This document shows, one piece after another, positions 9,400 through 15,367 of a stretch of 37,290 nt of DNA (the stretch's first letter is position 1; each line of letters opens with the position of its first letter). The notes beneath the pieces were generated by a model, which did no database searches, was not told where the DNA came from, and saw nothing but the letters and a program-made list of their open reading frames with translations. The translations under genes and the position numbers were made by a program. Source of the stretch: a bacterium (GTDB lineage Bacteria; Patescibacteriota; Minisyncoccia; UBA6257; UBA9933); assembly GCA_021786355.1 (NCBI GenBank), contig JAJYNK010000017.1:1-37290 (forward strand), given 5' to 3'.

Positions 9400-9497
9400 C
9401 AATGTTTACCCTCCTAAACACCATAGCAACAAAGTGAAGTTGATTGCTAAAACTTTTGAATATCTTGCTCCACAATCTTCTATTGGTGCGGGGTAAA
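9358..9497. repeat. Palindromic element, ACCCCGCACC ... GGTGCGGGGT type
   Basis: Terminal inverted repeat of about 22 bases (9358-9379 and 9475-9497) with one gap and one mismatch, enclosing about 95 bases. The minus-strand 5' end reads TTTACCCCGCACC, closely matching the ends of the elements at 21425-21535 and 29928-29983. Confidence 0.7.
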
Positions 9498-9510
9498 CCC
9501 CTATTTTCTA

Positions 9511-9540
9511 ATTATAAAATACTGCGATAAGCCGTGTCAA
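9511..9540 (-). promoter_or_regulatory. Sigma70-type promoter, TTGACA-18-TATAAT
   Basis: The minus strand carries TTGACA (9535-9540) and TATAAT (9511-9516) with an 18-bp spacer, both perfect consensus boxes. Transcription would start near 9504 and enter the structured region. Confidence 0.65.
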
Positions 9541-9632
9541 CAATCCACCCTTAACGGTATTAATATAGACAACGAAACTTAATCGCTGACGTTACAACCT
9601 TGCCTATAGTAATTCGCTGGCTGGCGGACAAA

Positions 9633-10412
9633 CTACTTTGCCACGTAATAACTGCCCGGACCAGTACTACCGATTCTAGAAACCAAACCCTGATCGCAAA
9701 GTCGTAAAAGATAAAATCTAACGGTTCGTTCGCTTATATCAGGAAAAGAGGCTAATAATTCCTTAGTAGTTGTTTTGCCTAATTCTTGCACCTTTTTGAA
9801 TAAACGATTTTGCCGATCTTCGTCGTCCTGAGGTTGCCGAAGGATTGCCGAACTATTTTCCATTACCGAACTATTCTCGTTTTGCCGAACTACTTGTGGT
9901 GAGTCGTTCGACCCTGAGCTCACGACCGAAGGGCCTTGCCGAACCATTGCCGAACTCTTTGCCGAACTCTTTGCCGAACTATCCTGTCCTAAGTTTATTG
10001 AAGGATTATTTATATCAAATAAAGGCGTTGGAACTTTTGCAAAAATTGTGTCTATTGCCGAACCATCTTCTTTTTCTTGCCGAATTGCCGAATTCCATTG
10101 CCGAATTGCTTCTTTTAAATTATCTATCTCCCTAAAAAGCACAAAAGCGTTAGTTTTACCGATCTCTTCCACTACCTCTGCCAAACGAATAAGTTGTTCT
10201 AATTTTTCCAGGTTATCCACAATTCCAAGATTGGCGACAACATCTACGGAGGCGTTTTCCAACTCGGTTTTAAGCTTTAGCTGTTTTACAATATTAGCGC
10301 ATCTAAAAACCGCCCAAGCAATTTCAAAGGATCGATTTTTTATAAATTCCCCTTGATTTGAAGCTATCTCGGATTGCATAAAATTTGAGTTCGGCAATGT
10401 GGAGATTGCCAC
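9633..10412 (-). CDS. HTH transcription regulator with octamer-repeat linker
   Basis: A 259-aa protein from a GTG at 10412, or 248 aa from the ATG at 10379; neither has a Shine-Dalgarno. The first 120 residues are helical (NIVKQLKLKTELENAS, LIRLAEVVEEIGKTNAF), with no family I can name. Residues 125-195 are a low-complexity Ser/Asn/Gln linker. Residues about 200-259 form a winged helix (LGKTTTKELLASFPDISERTVRFYLLRL, then a wing ending GSYYVAK), like DeoR/MarR-type regulators. The linker DNA holds eleven TTGCCGAA octamers. A perfect palindrome made from the same word covers the GTG start, suggesting autoregulation. The PaaX-like gene lies directly upstream. Inferred role: local transcription regulator. 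Confidence 0.8.
   Translation of the reverse strand: MAISTLPNSNFMQSEIASNQGEFIKNRSFEIAWAVFRCANIVKQLKLKTELENASVDVVANLGIVDNLEKLEQLIRLAEVVEEIGKTNAFVLFREIDNLKEAIRQWNSAIRQEKEDGSAIDTIFAKVPTPLFDINNPSINLGQDSSAKSSAKSSAMVRQGPSVVSSGSNDSPQVVRQNENSSVMENSSAILRQPQDDEDRQNRLFKKVQELGKTTTKELLASFPDISERTVRFYLLRLCDQGLVSRIGSTGPGSYYVAK
9832..10112. repeat. Array of TTGCCGAA octamers inside the HTH gene
   Basis: Eleven exact TTGCCGAA copies plus one TACCGAA variant occur within about 280 bases. On the coding strand the word is read both as Ser-Ala (TCG GCA) and as Arg-Gln (CGG CAA), so the repetition is conserved at DNA level rather than protein level. Three copies form a perfect 12-base tandem (gccgaactcttt type) coding SSAKSSAKSSA. 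Confidence 0.85.
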
Positions 10413-10422
10413 ATTGCCGAAC
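10389..10422. promoter_or_regulatory. Palindrome over the HTH gene start, GTTCGGCAATGTGG arms
   Basis: Perfect 14-bp inverted repeat (10389-10402 and 10409-10422) with a 6-base loop. The GTG start codon (10410-10412) lies inside it. The arms contain the same TTGCCGAAC word repeated in the gene body. It could be an operator for the encoded regulator or a translational hairpin. Confidence 0.6.
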
Positions 10423-10504
10423 TATTATTCACTTTTTAGCAGGTATCCAAAAACATGTCAATCCCTAAAATAAAAATAGAGTAAATAATACAAATAATAC
10501 TTAA

Positions 10505-10540
10505 TATAGACATTTCCCACGATCGTGGGAAATGTCTATA
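10505..10540. promoter_or_regulatory. Perfect 36-bp palindrome, operator-like
   Basis: Half-site TATAGACATTTCCCACGA followed directly by its exact reverse complement, with no spacer. It lies downstream of the PaaX-like gene and about 90 bases upstream of the HTH gene, with -10-like words (TATATT on minus, TATAAA on plus) at its two edges. It matches the site at 11109-11144 in 31 of 36 positions. Inferred to be a binding site of the PaaX-like regulator. Confidence 0.75.
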
Positions 10541-10581
10541 AAATATCCCATCAACCGATCGAAAAAAATCTTTAAACTTAA

Positions 10582-11100
10582 TCAAACCACATCTTCTTCT
10601 GTTGCTTTAAAAAATCTCAAATAAGAAATAATTTTAATTTTATTCAAGCTGTCCAAAAAATCTTTTGGTAATGGCATTGGCCCTATCCAAACACTTTTTT
10701 GAAGTTGTGAAAACCCTAAAACTCCCAACGCTTCCCTTAACCAATCCCTTTTACGCCTCTCGACCTCCGGTATATCAAAAATAATAATCATATTTTTCTT
10801 TTGAGAAGACTTTTCTTCTGCGCGTATTGATTTTAATTTTGGAAGTTTTTCGGATAACTGATTTTTCAAATATTCTTTTCCTTTTTGGGTAATGCTCCAA
10901 ACTTTATTATTATTTTCAACCAATCCTTTTTTCTTTAAACGATACAAAGTAGTTCTTAAAGTTTGGTCATTTAAATTTTCGTATGTGAATTTTTGTTTAA
11001 AAGAAGCCGGCCCAGTATAACCACGCATTCTTCTACGCATCAATTTATATCCACCGTGATAGTTTGATAAAATAAACAATAAATCTTCTGTAAAGCTCAT
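10582..11100 (-). CDS. PaaX-like transcription regulator with Cas2-like C-terminal domain
   Basis: A 172-aa protein from the ATG at 11100 (MSFTEDLLF). A longer frame from 11124 would run into the operator palindrome and is less likely. Residues about 5-80 are a winged helix (FILSNYHGGYKLMRRRMRG, LNDQTLRTTLYRLKKKGLV). Residues about 105-170 match the PaaX C-terminal/Cas2-like ferredoxin fold (MIIIFDIPE, RRKRDWLREALGVLGF, LQKSVWIGPMPLP). Such proteins are sometimes mislabelled Cas2; there are no CRISPR repeats or cas genes here. A TTGCTA-17-TATAAT promoter lies within an operator-like palindrome, and only six bases separate the -10 box from the ATG, so the mRNA may be leaderless and autorepressed. 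A second palindrome follows the gene. Confidence 0.8.
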   Translation of the reverse strand: MSFTEDLLFILSNYHGGYKLMRRRMRGYTGPASFKQKFTYENLNDQTLRTTLYRLKKKGLVENNNKVWSITQKGKEYLKNQLSEKLPKLKSIRAEEKSSQKKNMIIIFDIPEVERRKRDWLREALGVLGFSQLQKSVWIGPMPLPKDFLDSLNKIKIISYLRFFKATEEDVV

Positions 11101-11106
11101 ATCAAA

Positions 11107-11135
11107 ATTATAGACAATTTCCACGATCGTAGCAA
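11107..11135 (-). promoter_or_regulatory. Promoter of the PaaX-like gene, embedded in its palindrome
   Basis: On the minus strand TTGCTA (11130-11135) and TATAAT (11107-11112) are separated by 17 bp. The -10 box is six bases from the ATG at 11100, which predicts a leaderless or nearly leaderless transcript. Confidence 0.65.
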
Positions 11136-11144
11136 ATGTATATA
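11109..11144. promoter_or_regulatory. Imperfect 36-bp palindrome upstream of the PaaX-like gene
   Basis: Centre CCACGATCGT and outer words TATAGACA and TGTATATA. It is 31/36 identical to the perfect palindrome at 10505-10540. It covers the promoter spacer, so bound protein would block RNA polymerase. It also ends five bases before the -35 box of the divergent tRNA-Leu promoter. Confidence 0.75.
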
Positions 11145-11148
11145 AATA

Positions 11149-11176
11149 TTGAAAATTATTTTTTTTAGGTTAAAAT
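11149..11176 (+). promoter_or_regulatory. Promoter of tRNA-Leu
   Basis: TTGAAA (11149-11154) and TAAAAT (11171-11176) with a 16-bp spacer, placing the start about 15 bases ahead of the mature tRNA. Confidence 0.55.
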
Positions 11177-11199
11177 TGATTTTGTTCACTGACTAATAG

Positions 11200-11286
11200 G
11201 CCCGGGTGGCGGAATTGGCAGACGCGCAGGACTCAAAATCCTGTAATCGCAAGGTTGTGTGGGTTCAACTCCCACCCCGGGCACCA
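11200..11286 (+). tRNA. tRNA-Leu (anticodon CAA)
   Basis: Acceptor arms GCCCGGG and CCCGGGC pair perfectly. The D-arm carries AATTGGCAGA. The anticodon stem CAGGA/TCCTG encloses CTCAAAA, giving anticodon CAA at 11234-11236, which reads UUG leucine codons. A long class II variable arm is present, as expected for tRNA-Leu. The T-arm is GTGGG-TTCAACT-CCCAC. Discriminator A and an encoded CCA close the gene. Confidence 0.95.
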
Positions 11287-11431
11287 GAAGTATACTTTGG
11301 AGTTGAAGGGTATCTAAAAAAGTAAGCTGCTTTACTTTTTTAGAACCCGGGCTCTGGAGGAGGAGCGAAGCTTGTGCGAAGTTTTCGAAGCACGCGGAGC
11401 GACGGGTGAAGAGAACTCCCACCCCGGGCAC
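11267..11431. repeat. Direct repeat of the tRNA-Leu 3' end flanking a 130-bp insert
   Basis: The 18-base string aactcccaccccgggcac in the T-arm/acceptor (11267-11284) recurs exactly at 11414-11431. Such tRNA 3'-end duplications are the usual footprint of site-specific integration (att sites) or of a decayed second tRNA copy. The segment between them holds no ORF, but has a hairpin at about 11312-11343 (tctaaaaaagtaa / ttacttttttaga). Confidence 0.7.
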
Positions 11432-11457
11432 AAAAAAGGGAAGGCTTTCGCCTCCCC
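11432..11457 (-). terminator. Intrinsic terminator of the 74-aa zinc-ribbon-like gene
   Basis: Stem GGGGAGGC/GCCTTCCC (11438-11445 and 11450-11457, one G.T pair) with a GAAA loop on the minus strand, followed by six T residues. Confidence 0.9.
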
Positions 11458-11490
11458 GTTGACTCGGCAGTGTTTTCCCACGCCACGCTC

Positions 11491-11715
11491 CTACGCTGTT
11501 GCTTCCGCGCGAATAACTCGGAAATTCTTTGTTACCGCCCCCCGAGAAACGCACGCTACACAACCATCAACCTCGAGAATCTCCATTTCACCTTTCACTT
11601 CCTCGGTTTTTTTCCACTCCGAAGTGCCCGGCTCGCACAAAACGCCAAGCGTTCCGTCATCGCGAATTTTTCGGCTGCGACACTTTTTGCATTCAATTAA
11701 CCAGGGCTTCGCCAT
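11491..11715 (-). CDS. Small Cys-rich (zinc-ribbon-like) protein of unknown function
   Basis: A 74-aa protein. Residues 9-12 are CKKC, a typical zinc knuckle. Further Cys residues occur at about 27, 52 and 55 (CVAC), giving a plausible four-Cys zinc site. The sequence between is charged. An excellent Shine-Dalgarno (GGGGAGGTGAG) precedes the ATG, and the gene has its own terminator, so it is very probably real and expressed alone. Codons are richer in G and C than in most neighbours, which may hint at different ancestry. I do not recognise a named family. Confidence 0.75.
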   Translation of the reverse strand: MAKPWLIECKKCRSRKIRDDGTLGVLCEPGTSEWKKTEEVKGEMEILEVDGCVACVSRGAVTKNFRVIRAEATA

Positions 11716-11809
11716 AACTCACCTCCCCCTGCGCCAAAGCGCGAAGAAAAAAATATTATTTTACTCCCGCCTCAATCTTAACTCATTCTTTATGAAGTTT
11801 TATAAGAAC
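11716..11809. other. Short spacer with the ribosome-binding site of the 74-aa gene
   Basis: Holds the strong GGGGAGGTGAG Shine-Dalgarno at 11718-11729 and a small GCGC-TTTG-GCGC hairpin just before it, on the minus strand. A promoter for the 74-aa gene must lie here, but I see no near-consensus pair. Confidence 0.4.
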
Positions 11810-11833
11810 AAAAAAACGGGCTCAAAACCCGCC
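11810..11833 (-). terminator. Intrinsic terminator downstream of hsp20
   Basis: On the minus strand a GCGGG/CCCGT stem with loop TTTTGAG is followed by seven T residues. It is about 85 bases past the hsp20 stop codon. Confidence 0.7.
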
Positions 11834-11917
11834 TTCTTCTGGTCTAGAATATGTTTTCTTTCCGAAAACACCAGTTTTTCTCAATCCATCCTTAAATCCC
11901 CTCAAATCGTCTTCCAT

Positions 11918-12373
11918 TTAATCGAACTTAACTTTTATTTTTTTTGTTTTTGACTTGTTTAATTTTGGCAAAATCACTTTCAATATTCCGTTTTTTATGG
12001 AAGCATTGGCCTTATCCGAATCAACTTCCTGAGGCAAAATAACTGTTCGGGCAAACTTACCCCAATAACATTCTTGATAAAGATAGTCGTCTTTTTTGAT
12101 TTTTTCGTTCTTTTCCCTCGTTCCTTTTATTGTAACCGATTCCGGCGAAATTTCAATGTCCAATTCGTCGGCTTCAACGCCGGCAATAGCCGATTCCACG
12201 ACTATGGAAGTGGGAGTTTGATAAACATCTATGGCCAATTGTCCTTCGGACTCTTCAAAAATATCCGCAGGCGAATTTTCTTCATCGTCGGCAACAATCA
12301 ATTTTATTTCTTCTCCCTCGTCGGTATTGCCTTGAGTCAGTTTTTCAAAAATTTTTTTAGTGTTTTCATTCAT
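11918..12373 (-). CDS. Hsp20 family small heat-shock protein
   Basis: A 151-aa ATP-independent chaperone that holds unfolding proteins. The acidic N-terminal tail (TDEGEEIKLIVADDEENSP) is followed by an alpha-crystallin domain at about residues 45-140: IDVYQTPTSIVVESAIAGV, LDIEISPESVTIKG and the signature GILKVILPK near the end. The C-terminal tail KKIKVKFD contains an IxV-like motif used in oligomerisation. I chose the ATG at 12373 (MNENTKK). A longer upstream frame runs through an intergenic repeat. The leader consists of copy 1 of the GCGAAC palindromic element. No CIRCE or other heat-shock operator was recognised. An intrinsic terminator follows. Confidence 0.93.
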   Translation of the reverse strand: MNENTKKIFEKLTQGNTDEGEEIKLIVADDEENSPADIFEESEGQLAIDVYQTPTSIVVESAIAGVEADELDIEISPESVTIKGTREKNEKIKKDDYLYQECYWGKFARTVILPQEVDSDKANASIKNGILKVILPKLNKSKTKKIKVKFD

Positions 12374-12377
12374 ACAC

Positions 12378-12472
12378 TTACGCTTAATATAATACGAACG
12401 CCACGAATAGATCATAAATATTTTTTATTTTAGTTCGCGGTGTTCGTATACATTCGCATTGTTGGTATTATA
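12378..12472. repeat. GCGAAC palindromic element, copy 1
   Basis: Lies between the PrsW-like gene stop (12473) and hsp20. The minus strand starts right after the stop with ATACCAACAATGCGAACG, then TATACGAACACCGCGAAC, and ends with GCGTTCGTATTATATTAAGC before the next ATG. The two halves are inverted copies. This copy is shorter in its second arm than copies 2 and 3. Confidence 0.85.
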
Positions 12473-13135
12473 CTACGTTCTTTTCAATTTTTCAAAGTCA
12501 TAAAATATAAAAAAGGACACGAATACCAAAACAATAATCGAGTATACGAGCCCGTTGGCTTTTAATAAAATAATTAAATAATTAAACACAAAGTGCAATA
12601 AAACAGCCGCCGCTAAACCTATTAAAATATAAAAAAAGGCGTTCTTTTTAATAATTCCTCTTGCCCAATAATAGCCGACTATAGCCGAACTAAAAGCGTG
12701 AAGCAAAGTTGCCCCCAAAAACCTGAAAATCATCAGGTCGAAACTCGCTGCAGTTCCGGCTCTTAAGGCTAGGGCGACGTTTTCTACTGTCGCCAAACCC
12801 AAAGCGCCAGTTACCATATAAACCATCGCGTCAACCGGCTCGTCAAAATACTTACTCCTAAAAATAGTGAGGTAAACAAAAATAAATTTAAAAAATTCTT
12901 CAATAGTCACAAAGGTTACAACATAAATCGGGTTTTGCCCAAAAATTCCGTTTTCTAAAAAATAACCCTTTAAATAATTTTGCAAAATAACGGCTACCAA
13001 AGCCGCCAAAAATCCGGTAAAAAAAACAAAAAAAATACTTCTCTTCGGTTCCGGATGCTCGTCTTCTTTAAGAAAAAAAATCAGCCAGGCCAAACCGGGA
13101 ACCAATCCCAAAAAAACAGAAAGTAAAATCGTCAT
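12473..13135 (-). CDS. PrsW-family intramembrane metalloprotease-like protein
   Basis: A 220-aa polytopic membrane protein with about seven or eight hydrophobic helices. PrsW/CPBP-type motifs are visible: the glutamate pair in TIEEFFKFIF (residues about 77-86), DAMVYMVTGALGLATVEN with its conserved E-N (about 101-118), and two His motifs, LLHAFSSAIVGYYW and LHFVFNYL. These are expected to bind zinc within the membrane. Family members cleave anti-sigma factors or process membrane proteins; the substrate here is unknown. The start overlaps the stop of the upstream 416-aa gene by four bases (ATGA), implying translational coupling and a shared role. Confidence 0.85.
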   Translation of the reverse strand: MTILLSVFLGLVPGLAWLIFFLKEDEHPEPKRSIFFVFFTGFLAALVAVILQNYLKGYFLENGIFGQNPIYVVTFVTIEEFFKFIFVYLTIFRSKYFDEPVDAMVYMVTGALGLATVENVALALRAGTAASFDLMIFRFLGATLLHAFSSAIVGYYWARGIIKKNAFFYILIGLAAAVLLHFVFNYLIILLKANGLVYSIIVLVFVSFFIFYDFEKLKRT

Positions 13136-14382
13136 ATTTCAAACCAGCCTTTTATAATATTCTCCTTCATTATTTCTTCCATTTTCCCCAAACCGAAATA
13201 TTCGGAAAATATCTTATTCCACATTGACTCCTGATGATGGTAAAGATACTTGGTTAATTCTTTCTGCTGAACCAACGACATTGAAGAATCTATCAGATTA
13301 AAACTGACCAACACGTCTATCCCCGCGTCGCTTTTAAAATAATCGCCGACCCAGTTTAAGTCCTGCCAAAAATAAAGGTCTGATTCCAAATGGTCGATAT
13401 TTCTTCCGGCGCGTATAAGCAATCGCTCCGCTTTATCCCAATGAAGAGCTTCCGGATTAATATGAGGCGCGAATAAACGCCAATCATTTTCATCATCCTT
13501 AGCCAAATATCTTTGTATAACCAGCCACAAAGATTTTTCCGATTCCGCCATTTGTTTATCAATAACGTCGCCTCTTAAAAGCGAAGTAATATTTTTGGAA
13601 AAATCGGCGCCCGCGCTGAACCTCTTAAAAAGATCGCTATAAAACGAGACCTCGTTAAAATAGTGGAGCAAAAGCCCGAAATTTCTCAAGACCTCTCCGG
13701 ATATTTCCAGCGCTATAGGAATCACGTAAATTACACCCAATTCCTTCAAATGGCTTACATTATGATATTTTTTCTTTATAAAACTTTCTGCCAAACGCGC
13801 CCATTTTTCCGGCAGAGCTTTGGTCATAATTTCCCTCTCCTCGAAATCCTCCGCTTTCAAACCCTCGTATTGCTTAAAAAAAACTTCGTTAAGCCACTCT
13901 CCGCCTTCCACAAATCTTAAGCTTGGAAATATTTCAAAAACATCTTCTTTATTTATAAGTTCATTGACGTCTCTGTAGCCCAATAAATTAATAAGCTTTT
14001 GGGGCGGCTCTTTAAGTAAAAATTCGATGGCTTTTTCTTTTTTTAAAAAAAAACCCTTTGGCCTGCCGGCTGATTCTTTGGCCACCTCCAACACTCTTTC
14101 CCAGTCTTTGGAAACCGTAGCTTTAGGGTCTCCAAGCGCTTTAGTCAAACTGTCATTGTCGCGCTCTATTTTTTTTATGAGCGCGCTATAAATATCTTTG
14201 GCAAATTTAACATTCTCCAACCCCAACGTTTCCAAACGATTCCTGATGGCAGTACCGTTTTCTTCTACAATCTTTTCCATAATATTTTTCTTTCCGGTCG
14301 AAACGGAAAGTTTTTCTTCAAGAGCTTTAATGACGTCTTTATCGGTCCTTAAAATTTTTGCTATTTTTTCGTGGGGATACAT
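13132..14382 (-). CDS. Hypothetical soluble helical protein, 416 aa
   Basis: I do not recognise the family. The protein has no signal peptide or membrane segment and appears all-helical and charged. The first 100 residues are Lys/Glu-rich, and Trp/Tyr/Phe-rich stretches follow (residues about 155-170 and 290-345, for example LYFWQDLNWVGDYF). It is translationally coupled to the PrsW-like protease by an ATGA overlap, so it may be a partner or regulator of it. The ATG at 14382 follows copy 2 of the GCGAAC element, whose end provides the leader. Similar helical proteins next to PrsW-type genes seem usual for this lineage, but that is from memory and unverified. Confidence 0.8.
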   Translation of the reverse strand: MYPHEKIAKILRTDKDVIKALEEKLSVSTGKKNIMEKIVEENGTAIRNRLETLGLENVKFAKDIYSALIKKIERDNDSLTKALGDPKATVSKDWERVLEVAKESAGRPKGFFLKKEKAIEFLLKEPPQKLINLLGYRDVNELINKEDVFEIFPSLRFVEGGEWLNEVFFKQYEGLKAEDFEEREIMTKALPEKWARLAESFIKKKYHNVSHLKELGVIYVIPIALEISGEVLRNFGLLLHYFNEVSFYSDLFKRFSAGADFSKNITSLLRGDVIDKQMAESEKSLWLVIQRYLAKDDENDWRLFAPHINPEALHWDKAERLLIRAGRNIDHLESDLYFWQDLNWVGDYFKSDAGIDVLVSFNLIDSSMSLVQQKELTKYLYHHQESMWNKIFSEYFGLGKMEEIMKENIIKGWFEI

Positions 14383-14386
14383 GTAC

Positions 14387-14503
14387 TTACGCTTAATATA
14401 ATACGAACGCTACGAACTTTATGCGAACACCACAAACAAATTTCCTGTTACAAAATTAGTTAGTTTGCGGTGTTCGTATACGTTCGCGTTGTTGGTATTA
14501 TTT
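14387..14503. repeat. GCGAAC palindromic element, copy 2
   Basis: Fills the gap between the transketolase stop (14504) and the 416-aa gene start. On the minus strand it begins ATAATACCAACAACGCGAAC, continues with TATACGAACACCGC, has an AT-rich centre, then GTGGTGTTCGCATAAAGTTC and GCGTTCGTATTATATTAAGC. The arms of about 40 bases are inverted copies of each other. Confidence 0.85.
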
Positions 14504-15364
14504 TCATTCGTGCTCGCTTTTAATTTTGCCTTCCAATGTTCTTAATTCCGAAAGCGCCTCGCGCGCTTGATCCTTGTTCGGCGAAGCGCCGTGCCACAGA
14601 TAATTTTTTTCCATAAAACTGACTCCCTTGCCGGCGATTGTATGGGCGATAATAACGGTTGGCTTTTCATAAATCGCTTTAGCTTCGTAGAGCGCGGCCA
14701 CCACCTCGGAAATATTATGACCGTCAATTTCCAAAACATGCCAATTGAACGCCTCGTATTTGTCCCTGAGCGAATCAAGCGACATAACTTCTTCTGTAAA
14801 TCCGTCTATTTGAATGTTATTGCGGTCAATTATAGCCGTTAAATTGCTAAGCCGATTTTTTCCGGCAAACATTATCGCTTCCCAAGTATTTCCTTCATTA
14901 TGCTCTCCGTCGGACATCAAACAAAAAATCCGGTTTTTCTTTTTATCCAGCTTAGAGGCCAAAGCCATGCCAATCGCCTGCGAAAGCCCCGAACCCAGCG
15001 GCCCGGATGTCGTTTCAATTCCGGCTATGGAACCGCGATGCGGATGCCCCTGCAATCTGCTGCCAAACTTTCTCAATGTTTTTAGTTCTTCTAATTTAAA
15101 ATATCCGGCATGAGCCAGAGTAGCGTATAAAACCGGACAAATATGACCGTTAGACAAAATCACTCGGTCTCTCTCGGGCCAATTCGGTTTTTTGGGATTA
15201 TGGTTTAAAACATGAAAATAGAGGGCGACAAAAACATCGGCCATGCCCAAAGAACCTGCGCTATGCCCGCTTTTTGCTTCAAGAAGCATCTTAACAATGT
15301 CTTGTCTTATCTCGTTTGCTTTTTCCTCAAGATATTTTAGTTTTTTCTCATGCAAAATCTCCAT
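14504..15364 (-). CDS. Transketolase N-terminal subunit
   Basis: A 286-aa thiamine-diphosphate-binding half of transketolase, which in the complete enzyme moves two-carbon units between sugar phosphates in the non-oxidative pentose phosphate pathway. Visible motifs are SGHSAGSLGMADV near residue 33, GHPHRGSIAGIETTSGPLGSGLSQAIGMA near 97-125, the diphosphate/Mg motif MSDGEHNEGNTWEA near 150 and DRNNIQIDG. The length matches split transketolases, where the pyrimidine-binding half is a separate downstream gene. Here the downstream neighbour is the unrelated 416-aa gene, so the partner subunit must be elsewhere. Three bases separate it from the upstream MFS gene, suggesting one operon. Confidence 0.93.
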   Translation of the reverse strand: MEILHEKKLKYLEEKANEIRQDIVKMLLEAKSGHSAGSLGMADVFVALYFHVLNHNPKKPNWPERDRVILSNGHICPVLYATLAHAGYFKLEELKTLRKFGSRLQGHPHRGSIAGIETTSGPLGSGLSQAIGMALASKLDKKKNRIFCLMSDGEHNEGNTWEAIMFAGKNRLSNLTAIIDRNNIQIDGFTEEVMSLDSLRDKYEAFNWHVLEIDGHNISEVVAALYEAKAIYEKPTVIIAHTIAGKGVSFMEKNYLWHGASPNKDQAREALSELRTLEGKIKSEHE

Positions 15365-15367
15365 ATT

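Larger units (their letters stand above)
9200..9505 (-). ncRNA. Candidate structured transcript of about 300 nt between a consensus promoter and a terminator
   Basis: A near-perfect sigma70-type promoter (9511-9540) and an intrinsic terminator (9175-9197) delimit this minus-strand unit. It opens with a GGGGTTTACCCC mini-hairpin. A long stem then pairs 9358-9379 with 9475-9497, extended inward by ggagca/tgctcc. The distal part has small hairpins such as ACAG-CTTCG-CTGT. I see no RNase P, tmRNA, 6S or SRP signature. A 40-codon frame lies within it, listed separately. The alternative is that this is the leader of nothing, a palindromic mobile element that happens to carry promoter-like DNA. Confidence 0.4.

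Noticed and set aside
9290-9496. 68-aa plus-strand frame
   Set aside because: It coincides with the palindromic element and opposes the consensus promoter at 9511-9540; composition gives no coding signal.
10582-11100. Cas2 and hence a CRISPR locus
   Set aside because: The Cas2-like domain follows a winged helix, as in PaaX. No spaced direct repeats or other cas genes are present; the octamers at 9832-10112 are too short and irregular to be CRISPR repeats.
11312-11343. Terminator for tRNA-Leu
   Set aside because: The hairpin is almost all A/T and lacks a proper T-run after the stem on the plus strand, so I list it only as a hairpin within the duplicated region.
11186-11563. 125-aa minus-strand frame ending VEPTQPCDYRILSP
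   Set aside because: It is the antisense reading of tRNA-Leu, a classic spurious prediction, and has no ribosome site.
12374-12415. N-terminal extension of Hsp20
   Set aside because: The longer frame is encoded by the end of a repeat element that recurs before two unrelated genes, so the ATG at 12373 is the natural start.
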